Part shown: one piece after another, positions 1 through 8,824 of the stretch
Layout: each line of letters starts with the position of its first letter
Numbering within the stretch: the first letter of the stretch is position 1
NCBI RefSeq assembly: GCF_014202335.1
Contig: NZ_JACHGP010000006.1
Span: 412,463-476,462 of the forward strand
Source of the DNA: Mycobacterium sp. AZCC_0083
Lineage (GTDB): Bacteria; Actinomycetota; Actinomycetes; Mycobacteriales; Mycobacteriaceae
Length of the DNA stretch: 64,000 nt
Direction: 5' to 3'
The notes under the pieces: model-generated
What the model was told of the DNA's origin: nothing
Seen by the model: only the letters and a program-made list of their open reading frames with translations
The model's database searches: none
Program-made: the position numbers and the translations under genes

Positions 1-1
1 A

Positions 2-1828
2 AGCACTGCGGCGCAAACGCCTTCGGGTCCGGCGACACGACCGTTCCGGTCGGCCCGCAGTATCTGTGAACTGTTCGATGCGACGACCAAGGCGTACGCC
101 GATCAACCGGCTCTGCATTCCACCGACGGCGAACTCACCCTGACCTACCGGCAATACCGTGACGCCGTGGTGGACATCGCCGGAGCACTGCACCTGCGCG
201 GCGTCCGGCATGGGGACGTGGTGGCATTGATGTTCGACAACCGCCCGGAGTTTCACCTCGTCGATGCCGCGGTCATGCACCTCGGGGCCACCAGTTGTTC
301 GGTCTACAACACCTCACCGGTCGCCGACATCGCATACGTGCTAACCAATTCCGGTGCGACGCTTGCGATATGCGAAGAGATTTATGCTACGAAGCTCGCC
401 GCTGCGGCCCCCGCGACGTGTGAAATCATCTGCACCGCAGCAGATGTCGATGGCACCGTCGCGCTGAACGATCTCCCGCGTCCCGCGCCCGCCGAATTCG
501 ACTTCGAGGTGACCTGGCGTACGGTCGGCCCCGACGACGTCCTCACGCTGATTTACACGTCGGGTACCACCGGCACTCCGAAGGGTGTCGAACTGACCCA
601 CGCCGCGATGCTCGCCGAGCTGGAATTGACCAGCGAAGTGCTCGACTTCCGCGCCGGTGATCGGGTGCCGTCGGCCATGCCGATGGCGCATGCGGCCCAA
701 CGCTGGGGCACGCACTACGCCGGCGTCGCGTTCGGCCTCGACGTGACCTGCGTCGACGACGTCGCCGCGCTGCTGCCCGCCCTGGTGCGGGTCAGGCCGC
801 AGATCTGGGGAACGGTGCCGCGGATCCTGGAGAAGATCACCGCTGGACTGCAGACGAAGTTCGCCGCTGAGACTGATCTCAAGAAGCGAGCCGCGGTGAG
901 TTGGGCGCTTGAGATTGGCCAGGCGGTAGTGGCAGCCCGCAAGGCCGACGGCGACGCAGAACTGTCACCCGAGCTGGCCACCGCCTACGCCGATGCCGAC
1001 CGACGGATACTGGCCCCGATCCGGCAGTCACTCGGGCTGGATCAGCTGCGATGGCTGATGGTCGGAGCGGCGCCGACACCGCCGCACGTCATGGACTTCA
1101 TCGCGGCGCTGGGCTTGAACGTGGTCGAAGTCTGGGGGATGTCGGAGTTGGGTGCGGTCGCCACCATTAATACGGCCGGGGTGTCGAAGGCCGCGACGGT
1201 GGGGAAACCGTTACGCGACATCGAAGTTCGCATTGCGGCCGACGGCGAGGTGTTCGTGCGTGGACCGATCGTGATGCGCGGCTACCGCGGCGATCCGGTG
1301 CAGACCGCCGAGGCCGTCGACTCCGACGGTTGGCTGGCCACCGGTGACGTCGGGACCGTCGACGCCGACGGTTACCTGTCGATCACCGACCGCAAGAAGG
1401 AACTGATCGTCAACGCGGCGGGCAAGAACATCTCGCCCCTGCGGATCGAAGCGGCGCTCAAAGCGGCGTCTCCGCTGATCGGTGCGGCGGTGGCCATCGG
1501 TGACGGGCGCCCGTTCATCACGGCGCTGATCGTGTTGGATCCCGAAGCGGCCCCGGCGTATGCGGCCGGTGTCGGCGTCACCGCCACCGCGCTCGACGAG
1601 CTGGCCGGCGACGACCGGATCCGGCAGATCATCGAGGACGCGGTGGCTACTGCTAATGCGCAGGTGTCCCGGGTCGAGCAGGTCAAGCGGCACGTCCTCG
1701 TCGGCGATGTCTGGATACCCGGTGGTGCCGAACTCACCCCGACGCTGAAATTGAGGCGGAAGAAGATTGCCGAACGCTACGAGGCGGACATCGACGCCTT
1801 GTACTCCGAAGCGCGGGTGACCTCGTGA
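2..1828 (+). CDS. AMP-dependent acyl-CoA synthetase, 5' partial
   Basis: ANL-superfamily ligase that activates a fatty or aromatic acid to its CoA thioester through an acyl-adenylate. The reading frame is open from base 2, so the true start lies upstream; 608 residues are visible. The P-loop-like signature YTSGTTGTPKGVE lies near base 550, the GDVG/DG motif region near 1340, and the C-terminal hinge DRKKELIVNAAGKNISP contains the catalytic Lys. It looks like the long-chain (FadD15-like) subgroup. The stop overlaps the next gene (GTGA), so the two are translationally coupled. Co-transcription with an aldehyde dehydrogenase suggests an aldehyde-to-acid-to-acyl-CoA route; the substrate is unknown. 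Confidence 0.9.
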   Translation, partial: STAAQTPSGPATRPFRSARSICELFDATTKAYADQPALHSTDGELTLTYRQYRDAVVDIAGALHLRGVRHGDVVALMFDNRPEFHLVDAAVMHLGATSCSVYNTSPVADIAYVLTNSGATLAICEEIYATKLAAAAPATCEIICTAADVDGTVALNDLPRPAPAEFDFEVTWRTVGPDDVLTLIYTSGTTGTPKGVELTHAAMLAELELTSEVLDFRAGDRVPSAMPMAHAAQRWGTHYAGVAFGLDVTCVDDVAALLPALVRVRPQIWGTVPRILEKITAGLQTKFAAETDLKKRAAVSWALEIGQAVVAARKADGDAELSPELATAYADADRRILAPIRQSLGLDQLRWLMVGAAPTPPHVMDFIAALGLNVVEVWGMSELGAVATINTAGVSKAATVGKPLRDIEVRIAADGEVFVRGPIVMRGYRGDPVQTAEAVDSDGWLATGDVGTVDADGYLSITDRKKELIVNAAGKNISPLRIEAALKAASPLIGAAVAIGDGRPFITALIVLDPEAAPAYAAGVGVTATALDELAGDDRIRQIIEDAVATANAQVSRVEQVKRHVLVGDVWIPGGAELTPTLKLRRKKIAERYEADIDALYSEARVTS

Positions 1829-3339
1829 CCGTCGACGACCGCCTCGGCGACGCCGAAACCATGGTCTCTCGAGACGTGGAGACCGGGATCGAACTCGGCG
1901 CCTTCCCGATGATGGGTCAGGCCGACGTCGACGCGACCGTCGCACGGGCGGGCGGCGCCGCCCAGGTGTGGTCGAGTGCGGGGTTCGCCGTCCGCCGTCG
2001 CGCGCTGACCGGATGGGCACGCGAAATCGTTTCGCGCTCTGATGAATTCGTTGCACAAATCGGGTGCGAGAACGGTAAGCCCGCCGACGACGCTTACATG
2101 GAGCTGATCATTACCGTCGAACACATCGTGTGGGTGGCCCGCAACGCAGAGCGTGTACTGCGCTCGCGCAAGGTGCGTTCCGGTCTTCTGATGGCCAATT
2201 ACTCGGCGACGGTGCACCACGAACCGTACGGCGTCATCGGCGTCATCAGTCCCTGGAACTATCCGTTGTTCGCCCCGGTGGCCGCGCTGGCCTCGGCGCT
2301 GGCGGCCGGAAACACCGTCGTCCTCAAGCCCAGTGAGTACGGCACCTCGGTCGCCGCGCTGCTCGTCGACTGCTTCACCACGGCGAACCCGTCGCTGCCC
2401 GACTCTGTTCTGGCTCTGGTCACCGGTGACGGGCGAACCGGGGCGGCGTTGGTGGACAGTGCCGTTGGCAAGATCGAGTTCACCGGCTCGCCGGCCACCG
2501 GCCGGCGCATCCTCGCGTCGTGCGCGGCGTCGCTGAAGCCGGTGGTGATGGAATGCGGTGGGAAGGACGCGCTGATCGTCGACGCCGATGCCGACGTGCA
2601 GGCCGCGGCTCGAGCCGCGGCCTGGGGCGGCTTCAGCAACGGTGGTCAAACCTGCGTCGGAGTGGAACGGATCTATGTCGTCGAATCGGTCGCGGCACCG
2701 TTCATCGAGGCGCTCACCGCCGCCCTGCACGACGTCAAGGCCGGCCCGCGGCCCGGCGGCGACTACGGACCGATGACCGTTCCCGCTCAGGTCGATACCG
2801 TGCGCCGCCATCTACTGGACGGCATCGAATCGGCAGCCGCACTGCCCCTTGGCGGTTTGGAACGGATCCGCGGCCGCTACATCGACCCGATCATCCTGGT
2901 TGACTGCGCCGAGAGCAGTGCCGCGGTGCAGGAAGAGACGTTCGGTCCCATCGTGACGGTCCGCACGGTGCCCGACGTGAACGAAGCGATCCGGCTGGCC
3001 AACGCCAGCCCGTTCGGACTCGGGGCAGCCGTCTTCTCCAAACGCCACGGTGAGCGCATCGCTGCGCAACTGCGCTGCGGCATGGTGTCGATCAACTCGG
3101 TCATCGCGTTCGTGAGCATCCCAGCGCTGCCGTTCGGCGGCGTCGGCAGCAGCGGATACGGCCGGATCCACGGCGACGAGGGGCTCCGGGAATTCTCGGT
3201 CCCGAAGGCGGTTGCCACGAAGCGCTACGACGTACCCGGGATGAACGCGATGAGGCTGGACCGTCCCGCGGTGACGATGCGGGCGCTGCGTCTCATGACT
3301 GCGCTGCGATTCTCCAAGAGAAGCCGTGGAAACCCATGA
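1825..3339 (+). CDS. NAD(P)-dependent aldehyde dehydrogenase
   Basis: ALDH-superfamily enzyme, 504 aa, of normal family length, oxidising an aldehyde to a carboxylic acid. The general-base Glu is at about residue 243 (MECGGK, where ELGGK is more usual) and the catalytic Cys at about residue 277 in NGGQTC. The start is GTG at 1825, inside the preceding stop (4-bp overlap). The SRPBCC gene downstream overlaps its stop by 4 bp. Together with the upstream acyl-CoA ligase it would feed aldehydes into beta-oxidation (inference from context). Confidence 0.92.
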   Translation: MTVDDRLGDAETMVSRDVETGIELGAFPMMGQADVDATVARAGGAAQVWSSAGFAVRRRALTGWAREIVSRSDEFVAQIGCENGKPADDAYMELIITVEHIVWVARNAERVLRSRKVRSGLLMANYSATVHHEPYGVIGVISPWNYPLFAPVAALASALAAGNTVVLKPSEYGTSVAALLVDCFTTANPSLPDSVLALVTGDGRTGAALVDSAVGKIEFTGSPATGRRILASCAASLKPVVMECGGKDALIVDADADVQAAARAAAWGGFSNGGQTCVGVERIYVVESVAAPFIEALTAALHDVKAGPRPGGDYGPMTVPAQVDTVRRHLLDGIESAAALPLGGLERIRGRYIDPIILVDCAESSAAVQEETFGPIVTVRTVPDVNEAIRLANASPFGLGAAVFSKRHGERIAAQLRCGMVSINSVIAFVSIPALPFGGVGSSGYGRIHGDEGLREFSVPKAVATKRYDVPGMNAMRLDRPAVTMRALRLMTALRFSKRSRGNP

Positions 3340-3803
3340 CCTCGCGAGGATTCACCCATCACGCGCGCACTCTCGCCGACCCGGCGACCGTGACCGACCT
3401 GCTCGACGACGTCGATTCGTGGTCGACGTGGAGTCGTCCGCTGCTGAGTCAAACGGTGTGGGAGCGGTGGGGGAGTCCGGCACCAGGGGGCGCCGGCGCG
3501 GTTCGCCGCCTCGGACTGTGGCCGATCTTCATCCGCGAGCAGATCACCTCGTACCAACGCGGCGATCACCAGGAATACACCGTGCTCAGCCCGCACTTGT
3601 TCCGCGACTACGTCGGCCGCGTCACGGTGTTCTCCCCAGGCGGCACCGGCACATTGATCACCTGGCAGGTCGAATTCACCACTCGCTTCGCGGCGTTTGG
3701 TGCGCCGACACATCGTGTTCTGTCGCGTGTCATCGAGCGATTGGCCGCTCGGTTGGCGCATGCCGCCGACAACGCGGCGTGGACCGACCAGGCGTCGTCA
3801 TGA
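3336..3803 (+). CDS. SRPBCC-family (polyketide cyclase/START-like) protein
   Basis: A 155-aa protein that looks like a single SRPBCC helix-grip fold, a hydrophobic-ligand pocket used by cyclases and lipid-binding proteins. The pattern is an N-terminal segment, DDVDSWSTW, then alternating beta-strands and a long C-terminal helix. No catalytic residue can be assigned. It overlaps both neighbours by 4 bp (ATGA), so it belongs to the ALDH/SDR operon and probably binds that pathway's lipophilic intermediate (inference). Confidence 0.75.
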   Translation: MTSRGFTHHARTLADPATVTDLLDDVDSWSTWSRPLLSQTVWERWGSPAPGGAGAVRRLGLWPIFIREQITSYQRGDHQEYTVLSPHLFRDYVGRVTVFSPGGTGTLITWQVEFTTRFAAFGAPTHRVLSRVIERLAARLAHAADNAAWTDQASS

Positions 3804-4591
3804 ACGCGGTCTTGCACGAATCGTTGAAGGGGCGCATCGCTCTGGTCACCGGTGGGTCGCGTGGTGTCGGTGCGGGGGTGGCCCGCGGACTGGCGGACGC
3901 GGGCTGCGCGGTCGCCCTCAGCTACCACCGGGACACGGACGCCGCCGACGCCGTGGTCGATGCCATCCGGGGCAGCGGTGGCCGGGCCGTCGCCATTCAA
4001 GCCAGCGCCGCAGACCCAGAGTCCTGGAACGCCGCAGCCGACGTCGTCGACGCCCGGTTCGGTCCGGTCGATCTGCTGGTCAGTAACGCCGGATCGGCCA
4101 GCACCGGCAGGTCCGTGCTCGACACACCATTGACCGAGTTCGCGCGGTTGATGGACGTGCACGCCTTCGGTCCGTTGGCACTGATCCAGCGATTGCTCCC
4201 GGGCATGCGCACCGCCGACCGGGCGGACATCGTGATGATCTCCAGCGCCATCACCTCGGAGGCACCCGAACGGTCCGCCCCTTACGCGATGGCGAAGGCG
4301 GCGATGGAATGCGCCTGTCGCACCCTGGCCCGCGAGGAACGCCAGTACGGCGTTCACGTCAACATTCTCGCTCCGGGACTGGTGAATACCGACATGGGCG
4401 CTCGGCTGGTGAAGGCCAGCACCAACGGAGGCAGCCTCCAGGACACCGCCGCGACCGGCCCGTTCGGCCGGATCTGCGAGCCCGCGGATATCGCCGCCGC
4501 CGTGTGCTTCCTGGCCAGTGACCACGCCGGATACATCACCGGCCAGCGCCTCGTCCTCGACGGAGGCGGTGTATCGCCGGCAATCTTCTGA
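3800..4591 (+). CDS. Short-chain dehydrogenase/reductase (SDR)
   Basis: Classical SDR of 263 aa. It has the Rossmann glycine motif TGGSRGVG near residue 17, the NAG motif (SNAGSA), the catalytic Ser (ISSA) and YAMAK carrying catalytic Tyr and Lys. The start is ATG at 3800, overlapping the SRPBCC stop. An open frame continues upstream to 3326, but that stretch is antisense-like noise inside the previous gene. The C-terminal ITGQRLVLDGGG segment is typical of FabG-like members. Probably a ketone/alcohol interconversion in the operon's pathway; substrate unknown. Confidence 0.92.
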   Translation: MNAVLHESLKGRIALVTGGSRGVGAGVARGLADAGCAVALSYHRDTDAADAVVDAIRGSGGRAVAIQASAADPESWNAAADVVDARFGPVDLLVSNAGSASTGRSVLDTPLTEFARLMDVHAFGPLALIQRLLPGMRTADRADIVMISSAITSEAPERSAPYAMAKAAMECACRTLAREERQYGVHVNILAPGLVNTDMGARLVKASTNGGSLQDTAATGPFGRICEPADIAAAVCFLASDHAGYITGQRLVLDGGGVSPAIF

Positions 4592-5864
4592 TGGACAAAC
4601 GTCGAGCCCTCCCCGAGGAGCACCTGGAGACAAGGTCTTCTCGAGATCGCCGTGCTGCGAGTCATTTTCGTGACGCCCCCTCGCTGGGTGACGCCGGGCG
4701 AGTCGCAGTGATGGTGGCCCGCGCGGGGACGCACACCGCACTCGACAAGATCCGCCGGTCGGTGGTGTGGGAACGCACGCAGGTGCCCGCCCGGATACAG
4801 GACGTCACCGAGGAGTGGCTGACCGCGATTCTCTGCGGACCGCATCGGGACGCTCGCGTGACGGGCGTGTCCGTCGGTGATCAAACGTCAGGAACGTCGG
4901 TTCGTGGCCGACTTCATCTGCAGTACAACCGGTTCGGACCTCTGCACGACCTCCCCGAAACCCTGTTCGCTAAGAGCACGCCGACGCTGGTCACCAGGAT
5001 TGCCAATGGCATCACCGGCACCGCCCGCGCCGAGGCAGGTTTTTACAACGAGTTACGCCCACACTTGTCCCTGGAGGCACCTAGGGGCTACCACTGCACC
5101 ATCGACTCACGGTCCTTTCGCACGATTCATCTCCTTGAGGATCTCGTATCGACGAGAAACGCTGTCTTCTGCACGCCGACGACGTCGATATCGCGGAACC
5201 AGGCGGAGCAGATCGTTGACCAACTGGCGACGCTGCACGGGACGGCAACCACCCTGGGTGTGGGGTGCCAGCAGCAACCACCGTGGCTTCGGACGTACCC
5301 CCAGTGGTGGCAGGCGGCGAGTTCGGCGACCTACATCCGCAGATATCACCACCGCGGGCAGGCCGCCGCCGACAACGAGGAGATAACGCCTCCGCGCTTG
5401 CGTGGCCGATCGTCCGCGCTGTGGAACCGTTTCGTGAAATCCGTCGACGCCCACCTCGCACTGCCGCACACCCTGATTCACGGCGACGTACACCTGGGCA
5501 ACTGGTACCTAACCGCCGCAGGCGGGATGGGACTCTGCGACTGGCAGTGTGTTTCAGCCGGACATTGGTCACGCGACCTCGCCTACGCCTTGACCTCGAC
5601 ACTGACGGTCGACCAGCGGCGCGACTGGGAACGTGACCTGATCGCGAACTATCTCGAGCGGCTCGCGGAGGCTGGAGGAGATGCACTCGATTCCCCGCCA
5701 CGTGGGACCTCTACCGCCAGCAGACGCTTGGTGCCCTGGTGATGTGGACACCGACCCATCACCCACCGCGATTCCTGCCCGCCATGCAGCCCAGATCCAT
5801 GACCACCGAGATGCTGCGGCGCATTCTCACAGCCATCGACGATCTCGACGCGATCGATGCATAA
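4591..5864 (+). pseudogene. Aminoglycoside-phosphotransferase-family kinase, frameshifted near 5690
   Basis: APH-fold small-molecule kinase. HGDVHLGN (catalytic loop) and CDWQ (metal-binding Asp) are visible. As it stands the frame stops at 5742 after 383 aa with a nonsense tail. Shifting frame at about 5690 (one base apparently missing, GATTCCCC where GATTTCCCC would be in frame) restores a family-like C-terminus starting FPATWDLYRQQTLGAL and ending DDLDAIDA at the TAA 5862-5864. The restored protein would be about 424 aa from ATG 4591 (TGATG overlap with the SDR stop) or shorter from ATG 4711, which matches family N-termini better. Either a real recent mutation or a sequencing error. Similar kinases often sit in mycobacterial lipid-degradation loci. 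Confidence 0.8.
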
Positions 5865-6039
5865 CGGCCACTCGCGTCTAGCCCGTCCTCGCACAGGCTC
5901 CGGCGTCCGACATCTGGGCCATATTGGAGACGATCGACTGGCCGTCGTGACGCGGATCGTTGGCACGAAAATGGTTGGTACACACCCCGGTGACGTGCGA
6001 CGGTTGTATTCGGCGTTAACGAGGGAAGAAGGCTAACTG

Positions 6040-6882
6040 ATGGTGCCTAACGTGGAAGCGCTGGCAGCACTGGGTCCACGTCCAGAGGACATGCATGCCT
6101 CTGGCGCGGCTTGGGTGTTCACTCTCGTCGTCGGGATCGGGTTCGTCCTGGTTGCGGCCTGGTGTCTCACCTACGCCATCCACCGTCGAGATGTGCTGCC
6201 GCTGGTGATGCTTGGCAGCGGTCTGCTATCGGTCGGGTTGGAACCGGTTGTCGATACCATGGGCAAAGTTTGGTACGCCAGTGACAATCCGTGGGTCGTC
6301 TATACCGGGATGGGCGTTCCGCAGCCGGCATTCCTCGTGCTTGGCTATGCGCTGTTCTGGGGCGGCAGCGTCTACGTGGGTTCACGATTTGTCTTGAACG
6401 GAACAAGTCTGTGGAAGGTCTTCGCGACCGTTTTCGCGATGGACTTGTTTGTCGAGTACTTGGGAGCACCGATACTCAAAGTTGGTGTCTACTACGACTT
6501 CTCACCATTCAATGTGCTGGGCTTTCCAATCTGGTGGGCATTTGTCAACGGTGCAGCCGGCGCCGTCGGGGTCTGGCTGCTCATCGTTCTGGAGCCCCGG
6601 CTCACTGGATGGCGACGTATCGGTTTGCTGCCGGTGTCGGCCACCGCGTTCGGCGCGACGCATGCGACCTGCGCGTGGCCGGTCTGGGTCTGCCTACACT
6701 CGAACGCGCCGCATTGGCTGGGCTACGTGGCTGGTGCGTATGCGATCTCGATGGCGTTCGCAGTGGTCGCCTTCGCCAACAGTGAGATCCGATCGCGCAC
6801 ATCGGCGTCGTTGTCACCCTCCGACGCGGAACCGCAGCGCCGCGGCGTGGGAACTGCCCACCCCGCTGCCAGAGCTGGCTAG
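6040..6882 (+). CDS. Polytopic membrane protein, AveC-like in style, function unknown
   Basis: A 280-aa protein with about six or seven hydrophobic segments (near residues 24-45, 53-70, 95-115, 128-145, 165-185, 200-215 and 228-248) and a hydrophilic C-terminal tail. It loosely resembles the actinobacterial spirocyclase/AveC-type membrane proteins in length, in DT/W-rich loops and in topology, but I cannot confirm that family. The start is well supported by a purine-rich ribosome site (AGGGAAGAAGG, 6022-6032) before ATG 6040. It is monocistronic, and the next gene is convergent. Function not assigned. Confidence 0.7.
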   Translation: MVPNVEALAALGPRPEDMHASGAAWVFTLVVGIGFVLVAAWCLTYAIHRRDVLPLVMLGSGLLSVGLEPVVDTMGKVWYASDNPWVVYTGMGVPQPAFLVLGYALFWGGSVYVGSRFVLNGTSLWKVFATVFAMDLFVEYLGAPILKVGVYYDFSPFNVLGFPIWWAFVNGAAGAVGVWLLIVLEPRLTGWRRIGLLPVSATAFGATHATCAWPVWVCLHSNAPHWLGYVAGAYAISMAFAVVAFANSEIRSRTSASLSPSDAEPQRRGVGTAHPAARAG

Positions 6883-6993
6883 TCCTGCCTCAGATCGCCA
6901 GCCGGCACCAATTTGGGCGGCCAGATTACGAGGGCCTGCCGATCTGTCGCTTGGATGACGCACATCAGCTTGACTTCACCGATCGTCCGTATC

Positions 6994-7020
6994 CCTGACG
7001 TAACTGCGGCCAGCGTCAGG
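6994..7020. terminator. Hairpin between convergent genes
   Basis: Perfect 7-bp inverted repeat CCTGACG ... CGTCAGG with a 13-nt loop, placed where the membrane-protein gene and the GH27 gene converge. It includes the GH27 stop codon and has no T-tract, so termination activity is only plausible. Confidence 0.35.
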
Positions 7021-8653
7021 CGCAGTCGATCATCGGGTCGGCCCAGTCGCCGTGGTCGAATTCGATGTTGTCGCCGCCGTCGGTCACGACGAGCTTCACG
7101 GTCTCAGCGCCCGATATGTTGGCGGCCAGCGACTTCGGGGGCGTCGCGTTGAACACGAGCCCGCTGTCGGCGACCAGCTTGTCATCGGCGTAGATCTTGA
7201 ACGCCACGGAGCCCTGTCCTTGTACCTCGTCGTCGATGCCGACCGTGGCGGTCAGTGTCGAACACGACCCGCCGAGGTAGTACGCGATCTCGCTGGGACC
7301 GTGCGCGCCAAGCCCGTTCGTGAACTTGACGCCGTGCAGTGTCAGCGCTCGCCCGTCGCCGATGGGTTGGTCGCCATTGCTTCGGTCCGTCTCGAATGGG
7401 CCCCAACCGTTGGAACTGCTGAGCTCGACCACGTGGGACAGGTTCCATCGCCCGGCGTGCCGTGCGGCCACGGGGCTGATGCGAAGAAGAACGGTGGAAT
7501 AGCCAGGCACCGATGCACTCAGCGTGCCACCGGTTGCGACACGAGTGGCCTTGGACCACAGGTCCTTGACGACATACCTTCCGGCGTCGAACCCGATCTT
7601 GTCGAGGTTGGTCTCGATGGTCGCGTCGGTATTGGTCTCGTTGAACAGAGCCACGGCTTGGTCACCGCCCGCCAGTGGCTTCACGATCACGTGCAAGCCA
7701 TCGCCCGATTGAACCTCGCGACCTCCGATGCCCAGTGGATCCTGGTCCACCGCAATCACATCGGCATTGGTGATCGTGGCCATCGTCTCCGGCGACGCGT
7801 TGCGCAGGTCGCTCGCGATGAGCAGCGGCGCCGCCATGACCGACCACAGGCTGAATTGGCTGCGGTACTGGGTGTCGGTCATGCCCCCGTTGCCGCTTCG
7901 AAGGAAGTCCGGGTCATTCCAATTGCCCGGGCTTGCGTACCGCGCGGGCGACAGGTTGCTGTTCAGATTGTCCAGCACGCTGTCCCAATTGTCTGCTATG
8001 TCGCCGCCGGTGCGCCACAGGTCTGCGATGCCGGCAGCCCACTCCCACGGCTTGTTCTGACCCCACTCGCAGATCGACAACACGATCGGGCGACCGGTCG
8101 CACTCAAGGCGTCGTGCATCGTGCGGTAACGCTGTTGGGCGTCAACGCCCTGGTTGTTGCAGTTGTCGTATTTGAGGAAGTCAACTCCCCAGGATGCGAA
8201 CAAGTTCGCGTCCTCGACCTCGTGGTTCAGCGCGCCGGGAAACCCGTTGGGGTCGCAGGTCTTGGTACCGGCGCTCGTGTAGATTCCGAACTTGAGGCCC
8301 TTCTCGTGGACGTAGTCCGCGAGTGCCTTGATGCCGTCGGGGAACCTCCTCGGGTCGGGTACGAGGTTTCCTTCGGCGTTGCGTTCCGGCAGTGCCCAAC
8401 AATCATCGATGTTTACGTACTGGTAGCCGGCGTCCTTCAAGCCCTTGTCCACGATCGCGTCCGCGATGCCCCTGATCATCGCGTCGTCGAGGCTGCCGTC
8501 GCAGTACGTCGTGATCCAGCTGTTGAAACCCATGGGTGGGGTCGGTGCCAGTCCATCCGATGCGGTTGGCGGGGACGTCCATGGCCACACGATGGCACCG
8601 CCGACCATGGCGCCGAACGTGATGAGGATCGCGATCGTGCGTCCGCCAATCAC
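7016..8653 (-). CDS. Glycoside hydrolase family 27 (alpha-galactosidase-like) with C-terminal NPCBM domain
   Basis: Predicted exported or membrane-anchored retaining glycosidase, about 545 aa. After a short N-terminal hydrophobic anchor comes PPMGFNSW, the GH27 opening. FLKYDNC carries the nucleophile Asp and LWRTGGDI the acid/base region, followed by the C-terminal beta-sandwich and a roughly 140-residue NPCBM-type carbohydrate-binding domain (from about AGRWNLSHVVELSSSNGWGP to the end; GLGAHGPSEI is characteristic). No ATG fits; I chose GTG at 8653, which places the hydrophobic segment right at the N-terminus. The frame runs open far upstream to 9616, but that part is antisense to a real regulator. 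Likely acts on alpha-galactosides or beta-L-arabinopyranosides; specificity uncertain. Confidence 0.88.
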   Translation of the reverse strand: MIGGRTIAILITFGAMVGGAIVWPWTSPPTASDGLAPTPPMGFNSWITTYCDGSLDDAMIRGIADAIVDKGLKDAGYQYVNIDDCWALPERNAEGNLVPDPRRFPDGIKALADYVHEKGLKFGIYTSAGTKTCDPNGFPGALNHEVEDANLFASWGVDFLKYDNCNNQGVDAQQRYRTMHDALSATGRPIVLSICEWGQNKPWEWAAGIADLWRTGGDIADNWDSVLDNLNSNLSPARYASPGNWNDPDFLRSGNGGMTDTQYRSQFSLWSVMAAPLLIASDLRNASPETMATITNADVIAVDQDPLGIGGREVQSGDGLHVIVKPLAGGDQAVALFNETNTDATIETNLDKIGFDAGRYVVKDLWSKATRVATGGTLSASVPGYSTVLLRISPVAARHAGRWNLSHVVELSSSNGWGPFETDRSNGDQPIGDGRALTLHGVKFTNGLGAHGPSEIAYYLGGSCSTLTATVGIDDEVQGQGSVAFKIYADDKLVADSGLVFNATPPKSLAANISGAETVKLVVTDGGDNIEFDHGDWADPMIDCA

Positions 8654-8824
8654 TGTTCGCGTCCGAGGGTCGCGGCGGCGGTCGGTTCCACCCGACGAGC
8701 TTATGGAATCTTTGCTGCGAATGTATGTGTGAGCACGGGTGCGGTGCGCTCCAGGAGATGCATCATTACATGAGGCAAACTGGACGACAACGCCGTGAAG
8801 CACCGACGAAAGCCGCAGGTCAAA

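Noticed and set aside
7052..8773. 573-codon plus-strand open frame
   Set aside because: Antisense to the GH27 gene, whose catalytic motifs are clear; no recognisable protein features.
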